NCBI GenBank assembly: GCA_036406675.1
Contig: DASXAO010000020.1
Span: 1-64,000, forward strand
Length of the DNA: 64,000 nucleotides
Reading direction: 5' to 3'
Source: SCGC-AG-212-J23 sp036406675
GTDB lineage: Bacteria > Pseudomonadota > Gammaproteobacteria > Burkholderiales > SG8-39
Part shown: positions 50,728-59,520 of the stretch, piece after piece
Layout of the letters: each line of letters begins with the position of its first letter
How positions within the stretch are numbered: position 1 is the first letter of the stretch
Translations under genes and position numbers: made by a program
The notes under the pieces: generated by a model
What the model was told of the DNA's origin: nothing
The model's database searches: none
What the model saw: only the letters and a program-made list of their open reading frames with translations

Positions 50728-52962
50728 CTAGTCGAACACGATCCAGGTATCTTCAAGATCCTGCTGCTCGCGTCCGCGCTTCGACCAGTCGCAAACGCCG
50801 CCCGGGAAGATCGCGTTCAGCCGGTCCCACTGCGCGGTCGTAAACGCCACCGCATAGTCGCGGCGGCTCACCGGCTTCAGCTGGCACTTGATGATGTCGG
50901 CCGCGATGTCCGCGCCGGCGACCTCGCGCGGGAACGAGTTGGTCGGGTAGAGTTGGTTGCAGGGAGTGGAACGCTGCTGTTCCCGGACCTGCGTCTCGGC
51001 GATGAAGACCGGCGTCGCCGCGCCCGTATAGCAGCCCTCCTGCAGGTCGGCGGGCTTGTTGCGGACCACCTTCTCGATCTGCGGCATATGCCGGCTGTCG
51101 GCCTTGATCGCGGTGATCCAGCGGTCCATCTTCAACTGCGCCTCACGCAGGAGCGGGTTGGCGCCGTTGTACAGGCCGAAGCGGTTGTCGTTCACCACCA
51201 TCACCTGGTTGTCGTGCCGGCCGTTGGCCTTGTCCAGGCGTTTGCGCATCGAGAACGAGTGGTAGCGCACATGGATGTCGCCGCCGGGCAGCACGTCGTT
51301 GTAGTCGCGGAAATCGATGATCGGGATCTCGGACAGGCCGCCGCCGCCGTTGGTGAGCCGCCCGGTGCGGTACGCGGCGCGCGCGGCGAGGAGATCGGCC
51401 TCGGTGCGCTTCGGCACGATGGTCGCGTCCTTGTCGAAGCCGCCGATCTTCTCGTTGAGATCGAGGAACTGCTCGACGCTGATCGTGCCGTCGTTCAGGG
51501 TCTTCAGCCCATACTGGATGCCGACGTTGTCGAGCGGCCGGCGGGCGAAGCCGGTGGCCGGATCGCGGCCGTAGACGTTCACCGTGTGGTCGTACACCGT
51601 GCAGCGCACGCCGGTCGGGTTGCTGGCCGGATCATAGCGCTGCGCGACCGGCACCGAGGCGCAGCTCGTCGTGGCCGGCTTCGGGTCGATGCGATGCGCG
51701 CCGACCTCCACGTTCGGCGCCGTGGCGTACTGCAGGAAGCCCGTGACGCGGCGCTTCTGCTCGTCGGTCCAGCCCATCGCCGCCGCGCGCGCCGTGAAAT
51801 AGTCGTCCAGCAGCCACGAGTCGGTGATGAAGTTGATGGTGGCGAAGCCGACTTCCGGGAACGAGCAGCCCGGGATGATGCCGTCGAGGAGCCCGGGGTA
51901 GTTGTCGGTGATCTGGTGCTGCTGGTAGGAACCGCCCGAGCAGCCGAAGCCCTGCGTGTGCGCCGGCGGCCCGTAGGCCTCGATGAAGCGCTCCTTCACC
52001 ATCATCATCGACTCGGCGGTGGTGAGGTCGTTGCAGTTGTTGCCGAACACGTTGAGCGACGACGAAGCGACCGCGTAGCCGCTCGAGAGCTGGAAGGTGT
52101 CGGTGACGCCGCCGGTGCTCCGGCCCTGCTGGTACCAGCCGCCGATGCAGCCGCCGCCGAAGGTATAGATGAGCCGCTTATTCCAGTTGGCCGGCGGATT
52201 GCTCCAGCTTGGCTGCGTTTCCTTCAGCGGGTCGTGCAGCACCGCCGTCTGGTAGATCGCGCGGTTCACCGTGCCGGTCTCGATGCGCACGATGTAGGGC
52301 ACCGTCTTGCCTTGCGTGGTGGTCGCCATCTGCATGTCGGCCGGATAGGCCGTGGCGCCGGCGGGCCAGCGCGTCAGATTGTTGCCCGTGCCGTTCGCGG
52401 TCGACTTGTAGAAGTAGTCGACGCGACGGGCGATCGAGCAGTTCTCGTCGAGCGGCGCGCCGAGATTGCCGGCGCCGCCCGGCAGGTTGAAGTTCTGCGT
52501 GTCGCAGCGGAACGGCTGCTCGTGCGGGCCCGAGAACACCGGGCCTTCGATCGGGAAGTTGACCAGCTTCAGCTCCGCCTCCGAGCCGCGGCCGTGACGC
52601 TTGCCGTCGACCTCGAGGCGGTTTTCGCCGAGGCGCAGCCCCGCCACGAGACCGGTCAGCGTGCGCGCCGCCGCGTCCGCCGTGAAGGCGCCGGTAATGT
52701 CGGCGTTGTTCAGCTCGACGCGAACGTCGCTCACGCTCACCTGCTTCTTCTTCACCGTGACTCGCACGAGCGCGTCACCGCCCGAGATCATGTCCGGCCG
52801 GCCGGACAGCACTTCGATGCTGAAGTCGCGGTCGCCGTGGTGGCGATGCCAGTAGCCGCCGCGGCCGCGGTCGTCGTCGTCATCATGGGCATAGGCGCAC
52901 AGCGCCGCCACCGAAAAGAGCACCGCCGCGGCGCAGCGCAGCCGACTGCGTGAAAGACTCAT
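50728..52962 (-). CDS. Exported DUF6351-like alpha/beta hydrolase, His/Asp stretch at mature N terminus
   Basis: 744 residues. Signal peptide (RCAAAVLFSVAALCAYA) then residues 26-46 are HDDDDDRGRGGYWHRHH-like. A beta-sandwich region (FSIEVLSGRPDMISGGDALV) precedes a catalytic region with the Ser motif GFGCSGGSYQQH (S342) and CEF-type cap segments. DUF6351 proteins are probable secreted ester hydrolases; none is characterised as far as I know. A paralog lies at 54604-57096. Confidence 0.78.
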   Translation of the reverse strand: MSLSRSRLRCAAAVLFSVAALCAYAHDDDDDRGRGGYWHRHHGDRDFSIEVLSGRPDMISGGDALVRVTVKKKQVSVSDVRVELNNADITGAFTADAAARTLTGLVAGLRLGENRLEVDGKRHGRGSEAELKLVNFPIEGPVFSGPHEQPFRCDTQNFNLPGGAGNLGAPLDENCSIARRVDYFYKSTANGTGNNLTRWPAGATAYPADMQMATTTQGKTVPYIVRIETGTVNRAIYQTAVLHDPLKETQPSWSNPPANWNKRLIYTFGGGCIGGWYQQGRSTGGVTDTFQLSSGYAVASSSLNVFGNNCNDLTTAESMMMVKERFIEAYGPPAHTQGFGCSGGSYQQHQITDNYPGLLDGIIPGCSFPEVGFATINFITDSWLLDDYFTARAAAMGWTDEQKRRVTGFLQYATAPNVEVGAHRIDPKPATTSCASVPVAQRYDPASNPTGVRCTVYDHTVNVYGRDPATGFARRPLDNVGIQYGLKTLNDGTISVEQFLDLNEKIGGFDKDATIVPKRTEADLLAARAAYRTGRLTNGGGGLSEIPIIDFRDYNDVLPGGDIHVRYHSFSMRKRLDKANGRHDNQVMVVNDNRFGLYNGANPLLREAQLKMDRWITAIKADSRHMPQIEKVVRNKPADLQEGCYTGAATPVFIAETQVREQQRSTPCNQLYPTNSFPREVAGADIAADIIKCQLKPVSRRDYAVAFTTAQWDRLNAIFPGGVCDWSKRGREQQDLEDTWIVFD

Positions 52963-53069
52963 TGGTCATCCTCCGTTGTAAGTACTTGTTCGGATCTTCA
53001 TGAAAGCAGAAAACGGCGCCGGCATTGATTCGGCGTAGTTCTCAAGCTGCGCGTGCGGGTCATGAATCC

Positions 53070-53097
53070 AAAAAAAAGGGAGGCCATGCGGCCTCCC
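53070..53097 (-). terminator. Intrinsic terminator after the MBL-fold gene
   Basis: GGGAGGCC (53078-53085) pairs with GGCCTCCC (53090-53097), loop ATGC; T8 follows on the minus strand (complement of 53070-53077). The preceding bases resemble those at 50672-50692, so it may be a copied segment. Confidence 0.85.
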
Positions 53098-53150
53098 TTG
53101 CATGGCGGCGTGCATCGGCGAGCGCCGCTGCGCGCCGCAGGGGGACGAAG

Positions 53151-54578
53151 CTATCGGCACATGGCGGGAATCCGGGAGGACTTGCCGCGCTCCTGCCAGC
53201 GCTCGTCATCGGGGTCGAAGACCTGCGGGACCAGGAAGTCGTTCGGGTCGACCTGCAGGCGGAACTCCGGCCACTCGCTCTGCGGGAAACCCATGTTGGT
53301 GGCGGTCTCGCGCCAGTTGATCTTGTGGTAGAGCGCCGAGCCGCGCTGCGCGACGTCGGTGAGGTGCCCGGGGTAATACACCTTCGGCTTGAGGTGCTGG
53401 ATCACCTTGATGATGTCGCGCTGCTGGTTGTTGGTCGCGCCGAGGCTCACGATCGAGCCGAAGAGAACGTCGGTGCTCGGCAGCCGGTCCATCAGGTCGT
53501 AGAGGCTCGCGCCGATCCTGCGCGCGAGGTCGAGCGTCGCCGGCGGCGTCGCCGGGTCGGTGAACTGCTGCAGCGTCACCAGCCCCGGATCGGTGCCGAT
53601 GCCCTCCGTCGCCGGCCCCGCGGAATTGAGCCAGGTGAACGTGAAGTTGCTGCCGTCGCGCAGGATGAACTGGTAGAAGATCGTGATCGCCCCGCCGTTG
53701 ATTCCCGGCGGGCTGCCGAAGCCGCTGGTGCGAAGGTCGATCTGTCCGGGCTGCGGCGGGTTGCCCGGGAAGAGCGTGGGCAGCGTCGGGAACATCGCCG
53801 GGAACGTGGTCGCCGGCGGCGGCGTGGTGATGACGCGCCCCGCATAGCGCGGGTCGGTCAGGTTGTTGAGCGGCGTGTGCGGGAAGCTGGGATCGACCGG
53901 CGCCGTGCCGGAATGGATGAACTTGAACGCCAGGATGCACGCGTGCGGATCGAGCTGGTGCAGGCGCGTCGCCTTCGACTGGTTGGTCGCCTCGTCGAAC
54001 TGACCCGGGCGCGACCCGGCCGGCACGACGTCGACGCACTTCACCGGATCGCCGTTCGGGATGATCTTGGCGCCGCCGTTGATCGCGTTCGGATCGTTGA
54101 ACATCCGCTGCACGTCGAGCTGCATCACCTGGCAGGTCTCCGCCGATGCATAGATCGTCGCGTTGGCCCACTTGGCGATGTAGGCGGCATTGTCGGCATG
54201 GTCGCCGTGGCCGTGGCCGAGGAAGATCGCCTCGGGACGCGCGTCGGCCGCGTCCTTGGGCAGGAACGGCGTATACCGCGTGTCGATGCCGGCCGGCTGG
54301 AGCTCGGGGCGGCTGATGTAGCTGTCGAGCATGAACACGCGGCCCTTGAGCGAGACCATGTAGGTGGTGTTCGTGGCCCAGGCCAGGATCACCTTGTCCT
54401 TCTTCACCTGGCCGCGCTCGTCCACGTTCTCCACGCCGAAGAATTTCTGGCGCGCCTTGACCAGCGCCGGGTCCGCCGGCTTGAAGTGGTCGTCGTCTCC
54501 GTCGTGCGCCCCGGCGCAGAAGGCGAAGGACGACAGGGCCGCTGCAAGCGCGACCGAAAGCAGTTTCCCGAGTTTCAT
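53151..54578 (-). CDS. Exported metallo-beta-lactamase-fold hydrolase
   Basis: 475 residues from ATG 54578, which has an AAGGGGGAA ribosome site. Signal peptide (KLLSVALAAALSSFAFCAGA), then a short His/Asp stretch (HDGDDDH, residues 25-31). MBL zinc motif H122-x-H124-x-D126-H127 (FLGHGHGDHADN) with later histidines as expected. A large insertion between residues 195 and 330 is rich in Pro, Gly and Thr. Likely an exported hydrolase or sulfatase-like enzyme; substrate unknown. Confidence 0.8.
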   Translation of the reverse strand: MKLGKLLSVALAAALSSFAFCAGAHDGDDDHFKPADPALVKARQKFFGVENVDERGQVKKDKVILAWATNTTYMVSLKGRVFMLDSYISRPELQPAGIDTRYTPFLPKDAADARPEAIFLGHGHGDHADNAAYIAKWANATIYASAETCQVMQLDVQRMFNDPNAINGGAKIIPNGDPVKCVDVVPAGSRPGQFDEATNQSKATRLHQLDPHACILAFKFIHSGTAPVDPSFPHTPLNNLTDPRYAGRVITTPPPATTFPAMFPTLPTLFPGNPPQPGQIDLRTSGFGSPPGINGGAITIFYQFILRDGSNFTFTWLNSAGPATEGIGTDPGLVTLQQFTDPATPPATLDLARRIGASLYDLMDRLPSTDVLFGSIVSLGATNNQQRDIIKVIQHLKPKVYYPGHLTDVAQRGSALYHKINWRETATNMGFPQSEWPEFRLQVDPNDFLVPQVFDPDDERWQERGKSSRIPAMCR

Positions 54579-54603
54579 CAATTCCCCCTTCGGTAGGTGA
54601 ACA

Positions 54604-57096
54604 TCAATCATCGTGATCGTGGCCGTGGTCGTCATCGTGGCCATGGCCGTGATCGTCGTCGTGGCCGTGGCCCGGGTGCGACTGCGGCGCCCGCGGCAGC
54701 GGCTTGCCGCCCGGTCCGTCCGCGAACGTGAGCGGCGAGCGCGCGCTCCGCTGGCCCACGCCGCGTTCGCTCCAGTCGCACACGCCGTCGGCGAACGCGG
54801 CCTGCAGCCGCGCCCACTGCGTGGACGTGAATGTCGCCGGCGCGTAGTCGACCGGGTTCAACGGCTTGAGGCGGCATTTCAGGATGTTCTCGGCGAGCGG
54901 TCCGCCGGCGACCTGCCGCGGCGAAGCGCGCTTCGCGAGCCGGCCGAGGCCGTCGGCCTGGGGCGCGTTGGCCTCGCAAGCTGAGATGTCGAAGATCGGG
55001 GTCGAAAACGCCGTGTCGGCGAGCAGGAAGCAGAAGTCGACGGCCGCCGCGGGCTTGCCGGCGATCACCTGGGCCTGGGTGCGCGCCGAGTTGATCGTTG
55101 CCTTCGGTGCGCTGGCGTTCAGGTTCGAGAGCCACGTGTCCATGGTCAGAAACGACTTCACCGTCACGGCCGCGATCTGCGCGGGCGTCACGGGCAGGAG
55201 CCCGGTCCCGTAGCGCCACATCACCTGGTTGCCGTGCTCGCCGTCGTTGGCCGCCTCGATGCGTGCTCGCTCCGCGAAGCTGCGCCAGATGTAGTGGATG
55301 CCGGTCTCGTCCCAGCCGCGCGAATCGATGATCGCCAGCTTGCCCAGGTTCTTGCCGCTCGACAAGATTCCCGCCCTGTAGGCGATGTCGAGCGCCGGCC
55401 GGTCGGCGACGGTGCGCGCCGCGCGGCGGTTCGAATCGGCGTCGAAGCCGCCGATCTTCTCGTTCAGCGTGACGAACTCCTCGGGCGTGATCGCGCCCGA
55501 GAGCAGCGCATTCAGGCCGTACTGGATGCCGACGTTGTCGCCGGTCTGCCGCGCGCGCACGCTGCCCGGCGCATTTTCGTTGGCCGTGGCCCCCCACACC
55601 GCAGTGGCGAGGTCGGGATCGCCGCAGCGCGTGCCGTTCGGGTTGGTCACCGGGTCGTAGACCAGCGCCGCCGGCAGCCGGCAGTTGTTGCGCGGCGCGC
55701 CGGAGGGCGCCAGCGTGCCCGTAACCGGATTGTTGACCAGCAGCGGAACGAAGTTGCCCGGCTTGTTGTTGAAGCCGAACTGGTTGTTCCACTGCTGGCA
55801 ACCGGTCTGATCGAGATGGCCGTCGATCGCCGCCTTCTTCGCATTGATCTGCGCCGCGGTAAGACCCGCGGACGTCATCAACGCCGTCCACTCCGGCCCG
55901 GCGTAGAAGTTCACCAGCAGCACGCAATCGGTGACCTCGAGGCCCGTGGTGATCGAATCCGGGAAGTCGCAGCTCGGCTGGATGCCGTCGAGCAGGCCGG
56001 GGAAGATGGAGGCCGCGGTGTTCTGCTGGATCGAGCCGCCCGAGCAGCCGTTGCCCATCGTGTACTTGATCTCGCCGTACGTGTCGACGATGTGCTCCTT
56101 CATCATCATCAGCGTCTCGGCGTTGAGGACCCGGTTCGAGTTGAAAAGCGAGTCGGTGAGGCTGTTGTCGGCGACCATGAAGCCCAGCCTGAGCGCGCTG
56201 TCGTCGTTGGTGCCGGTGATCCCCGCGATGACCCAGTTCTGCTCGCTGCGGAACTGCTGGCGCGGCTGGCCGGTGGACGCGCCGAAGGTATAGAGGAGCT
56301 TGCCGTTCCATTGCGGCTGCGGGGCGGTCGGCGTCCACGCCGGCTTGGTCGGGTCGAACAGCACCGCGATGTCGTAGATGCCGCGGTTGAGGGTGCCGCG
56401 CTCGACCCGCACGATGTACGGCAACGTGACGCCGGTGCTGGTCGTGGTCGAGGCGACCAGGTCGGCCGGCGTCGTGCCCGGCACGTAGGGCTGGAAGCAT
56501 GAATTGGCAGGCGTCGGCGCGGTGGTCGTCGGGCTCGGATCCGGCAGCACGAATGCGCACGCCGCGGTCTTGGTCCGGTAGAACAAATGGAATTCCGTCG
56601 CGATGTTGCATTGCGCATCGAGGGCGAACGTCGTCAGGCCGCTCGCATTCGACGCCGGCGTGTTGCCCGATTCGGCGACCGCCGCGGGCGTCGCGCAGAT
56701 CCACGGCGTGGTCTGTGAACCCAGCAGCACCGGGCCGCCGATTGGATGGTTGGTGATGGCGAGCCTGACCTCCTTGCCGTCGCCCTTTCCGTTTCCCTTG
56801 CCATCGGCCTCGGCGACGAGGTCGTTCGCGCCTTCGACCAATCCGGTCACCAGGCCGCGCAGCGTTCGCGCAGCCGTGTTCGCCTTGAAGGACGAGGTGA
56901 TGTCGTGGCCGTTCAGCTTCACCTTCACCGCGGAAAGCGAAACCTGCTTCGGCACGCGAACCTCGACCAGCGCGTCGCCGCCGCTGATGAGGTCCGCGCG
57001 GTTCGAGAGCGTCGCGACCTCGAGATTCGAGCCCCCTTCGTCCGCTCGTGCGGCCGCGCAAAGGGCGACCAGGACCAGGGCTGGCAATGTCCGCAT
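54604..57096 (-). CDS. Exported DUF6351-like alpha/beta hydrolase with long His/Asp C-terminal tail
   Basis: 830 residues, paralog of the protein at 50728-52962 with shared N-terminal beta region (SNRADLISGGDALVEVRV), the Ser motif GNGCSGGSIQQN and the C-terminal LKPLNPVDYAPATFTSTQW segment. Signal peptide (RTLPALVLVALCAAARA). The last about 24 residues alternate His, Gly and Asp (ending HGHDHDD), a likely metal-binding tail. Its start is 168 bases from the divergent hydrolase at 57265. Confidence 0.8.
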   Translation of the reverse strand: MRTLPALVLVALCAAARADEGGSNLEVATLSNRADLISGGDALVEVRVPKQVSLSAVKVKLNGHDITSSFKANTAARTLRGLVTGLVEGANDLVAEADGKGNGKGDGKEVRLAITNHPIGGPVLLGSQTTPWICATPAAVAESGNTPASNASGLTTFALDAQCNIATEFHLFYRTKTAACAFVLPDPSPTTTAPTPANSCFQPYVPGTTPADLVASTTTSTGVTLPYIVRVERGTLNRGIYDIAVLFDPTKPAWTPTAPQPQWNGKLLYTFGASTGQPRQQFRSEQNWVIAGITGTNDDSALRLGFMVADNSLTDSLFNSNRVLNAETLMMMKEHIVDTYGEIKYTMGNGCSGGSIQQNTAASIFPGLLDGIQPSCDFPDSITTGLEVTDCVLLVNFYAGPEWTALMTSAGLTAAQINAKKAAIDGHLDQTGCQQWNNQFGFNNKPGNFVPLLVNNPVTGTLAPSGAPRNNCRLPAALVYDPVTNPNGTRCGDPDLATAVWGATANENAPGSVRARQTGDNVGIQYGLNALLSGAITPEEFVTLNEKIGGFDADSNRRAARTVADRPALDIAYRAGILSSGKNLGKLAIIDSRGWDETGIHYIWRSFAERARIEAANDGEHGNQVMWRYGTGLLPVTPAQIAAVTVKSFLTMDTWLSNLNASAPKATINSARTQAQVIAGKPAAAVDFCFLLADTAFSTPIFDISACEANAPQADGLGRLAKRASPRQVAGGPLAENILKCRLKPLNPVDYAPATFTSTQWARLQAAFADGVCDWSERGVGQRSARSPLTFADGPGGKPLPRAPQSHPGHGHDDDHGHGHDDDHGHDHDD

Positions 57097-57264
57097 ACGC
57101 GATTCCTCCAGAAGGAACGACGTGAGTTTCTTGTCTCCACGCTACTCCTCGGCGCACGCCGATCCATTGGAGATCCTTTTGAATTGATGCGAGTCCGTCA
57201 TGAATGCGTTGCGCGCGCCTGCATAGAATCAGCCGCTAACACCCTTGAGGAGGGGATCTAACCC

Positions 57265-59499
57265 ATGTCTACTAAGACCAGGGCACTGGTCGCGCTCGCC
57301 ACGGCCGGACTCGTCGCCGCACCGCTGGTCCAGGCGCGCATCACTTCCATCGAGATCACGGCCACGGAATCGCCGACCTTCGGCGGCTTCTCGTGGCCGG
57401 GCGTCGGACAGTACGAAAAGATCGTCGGTATCGCGCACGGCGAGGTCGATCCGCACAGCCGGCGCAACCGCGACATCGTCGACATCGAGCTCGCCCCGCG
57501 CAACGCGCGCGGCAACGTCGAGTACTCGTTCAACTTCTACATCCTGAAGCCCATCGATCTGAAAAAGGGGGCGCACAGGGTGATGTACGAGCCCCCCAAC
57601 CGCGGCGGCAAGACCTGGACCGCCCTCGGCCGCGTTTCCGGCGGCGGCAACGATCCCGGCTCGATCATCAACCCAGACGTACTCGCCGGCTCCTTTCTCA
57701 TGCCGCGCGGCTACACCCTGGTGTGGAGCGGCTGGGAGAATGACCTCGCCGATCTCACCAGCCTGACCGCGACCGCGCACTTCCCGGTCGCGCGCAACCG
57801 CGACGGCTCCACGATCACCGGTCCGTCCTACGAATACATCGTGGTCGGCAGCCCGACCGCGTCGGCCGATCTGAGCTACCCCGCGGCCACCCTGGACAAG
57901 AGCAAGGCGAAGCTCACGCGCCGCGTTCACCTGGACGACGCGCCGCAGGTGATTGCGGACTCGGGGTGGAACTACAACGCCGACGGAACCGCCATCAGCC
58001 TCGCCGGCGCGAGCTTCGCGGCGAACGACATCTACGAGTTCTCGTACATCGCCAAGGATCCGACGGTGAACGGCCTGGGGTTCGCCGCGGTGCGCGACTG
58101 GAACGCGTGGCTGCGCTACGAAAGGCGCGACGACTTCGGCAAGGCCAACCCGCTCGCCGGCGACATCAAGCACATCTACACCGAGATCTCCTCGCAGCCC
58201 GGGCGCCTGCTGAACGACTTCCGCCACCTCGGCTTCAATGAGGCGGAGAACGGCAGGAAGGTGTTCGACGGCCACATGCAGTGGATCGCCGCGGGCAACG
58301 GCCTCAACATGAACTACCGCTTCTCGCAGACGGGACGCACGGAGCGCAACCGCCAGAACCACCTCTTTATCGAGGGCCGCTTCCCGTTCGCGAACGTGCC
58401 CACCTTCGACCCGATTACCCGCCAGGTCGACAGCCGCTACGCGAGCTGCGAGAAGACCAACACCTGCCCGCTCGGCGTCGAGATCTACTCCGCCAACGAA
58501 TACTGGGTGAAGGCCGCCTCGCTCCTGCACACGACTCCGGATGGCCGCCGCGACCTGCCCGATTCGCCGTTCACGCGCAACTACTTCATCTCGAGCATGC
58601 AGCATGGCACCGGGAACGGAAACGCCCGCGGCGCCTGCCAGCAAAACCAGAACCCGCTCAGCTCGAACGTGGTGCAGCGCGCGCTCTTCATCGCGCTGGA
58701 CGAATGGGCGAGCGACGGCACGAAGCCGCCGCGGAGCCGCGTGCCGACCTTCAGGCACGGCACGCTGGTGCCGCCGCTGCCGCAGTCCGGAATGGGCTTC
58801 CCGAACATTCCGAGCCCCTTCGCCGACACGCCGGGGCCGCTCGTCACCTACACCGGGCTGAAGACCACGCGCTACCACTTCGACTATGGCCACGGCTTCT
58901 ATGAGACCGGCATCGCCACGATCAACCCGCCGGTGATCACGCCGATCCCGGGCGTGACGCTGCCCGCGTTCCCGACGACGTACCAGGACAACCCGGCGAA
59001 CGGCCCGATCTATCCGAGCTTCGTGCCGAAGACCGACAGCGACGGCAACGACATCGCCGGCGTACGGCTGGCCGACGTCCGGGTCCCGCTCGCGACCTAC
59101 ACCGGCTGGGCGCTGCGCTCGGGCGTGTGGGCCAACGACGGCTGCGAGTCCTCCGGCCAGAACATTCCGTTCGCCAAGACCGAAGTGGAGCGCGCGCAGA
59201 AGAGCGATCCGCGCGCCTCGGTCGAGGCGCGCTATCCCACCTTCGCCGCCTACCACGACAAGGTGCGCGACGCGCTGAACGACATGGTGGAAGAGCGCTT
59301 CCTCCTCTGCGAGGACGCCGCGAGCGAAGAGACGCGGCTGATGCAGAACGGCCTCACGCGCGGCGTTCCGCAGCCGGACGGCGGCGTGCTGCCGGCAGTC
59401 ACCACGCTGCCTGCGTGCGAGCCGAAGAAGCACGGCGGCAAGCACGACCATGACGACGACCACGGTGGCCACGGCCACGACCACGACCACGACGATTGA
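57265..59499 (+). CDS. Exported Abhydrolase_10-like hydrolase with His/Asp tail and altered nucleophile elbow
   Basis: 744 residues. Signal peptide (TRALVALATAGLVAAPLVQA). The family opening ITSIEITATESPTFGG and later AYGxSQSGR-type region are visible, but here residues 308-313 read ISSQPG, where relatives and the neighbour have GSSQSG; S310 aligns to the probable nucleophile but the flanking small residues are replaced by Ile and Pro. The tail is KHDHDDDHGGHGHDHDHDD. A GGAGGGG-type site precedes ATG 57265. Confidence 0.78.
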   Translation: MSTKTRALVALATAGLVAAPLVQARITSIEITATESPTFGGFSWPGVGQYEKIVGIAHGEVDPHSRRNRDIVDIELAPRNARGNVEYSFNFYILKPIDLKKGAHRVMYEPPNRGGKTWTALGRVSGGGNDPGSIINPDVLAGSFLMPRGYTLVWSGWENDLADLTSLTATAHFPVARNRDGSTITGPSYEYIVVGSPTASADLSYPAATLDKSKAKLTRRVHLDDAPQVIADSGWNYNADGTAISLAGASFAANDIYEFSYIAKDPTVNGLGFAAVRDWNAWLRYERRDDFGKANPLAGDIKHIYTEISSQPGRLLNDFRHLGFNEAENGRKVFDGHMQWIAAGNGLNMNYRFSQTGRTERNRQNHLFIEGRFPFANVPTFDPITRQVDSRYASCEKTNTCPLGVEIYSANEYWVKAASLLHTTPDGRRDLPDSPFTRNYFISSMQHGTGNGNARGACQQNQNPLSSNVVQRALFIALDEWASDGTKPPRSRVPTFRHGTLVPPLPQSGMGFPNIPSPFADTPGPLVTYTGLKTTRYHFDYGHGFYETGIATINPPVITPIPGVTLPAFPTTYQDNPANGPIYPSFVPKTDSDGNDIAGVRLADVRVPLATYTGWALRSGVWANDGCESSGQNIPFAKTEVERAQKSDPRASVEARYPTFAAYHDKVRDALNDMVEERFLLCEDAASEETRLMQNGLTRGVPQPDGGVLPAVTTLPACEPKKHGGKHDHDDDHGGHGHDHDHDD

Positions 59500-59520
59500 C
59501 CGACAGAGGAGAGAGAAAAG

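Noticed and set aside
54632..57157. 841-codon minus-strand frame overlapping the second DUF6351-like gene
   Set aside because: Same strand, other frame; Arg/His/Gly-rich without recognisable features, while the chosen frame has signal peptide and the GCSGGS motif.
57229..59490. 753-codon minus-strand frame opposite the first Abhydrolase_10-like gene
   Set aside because: Antisense shadow; Val/Arg-rich and motif-free.
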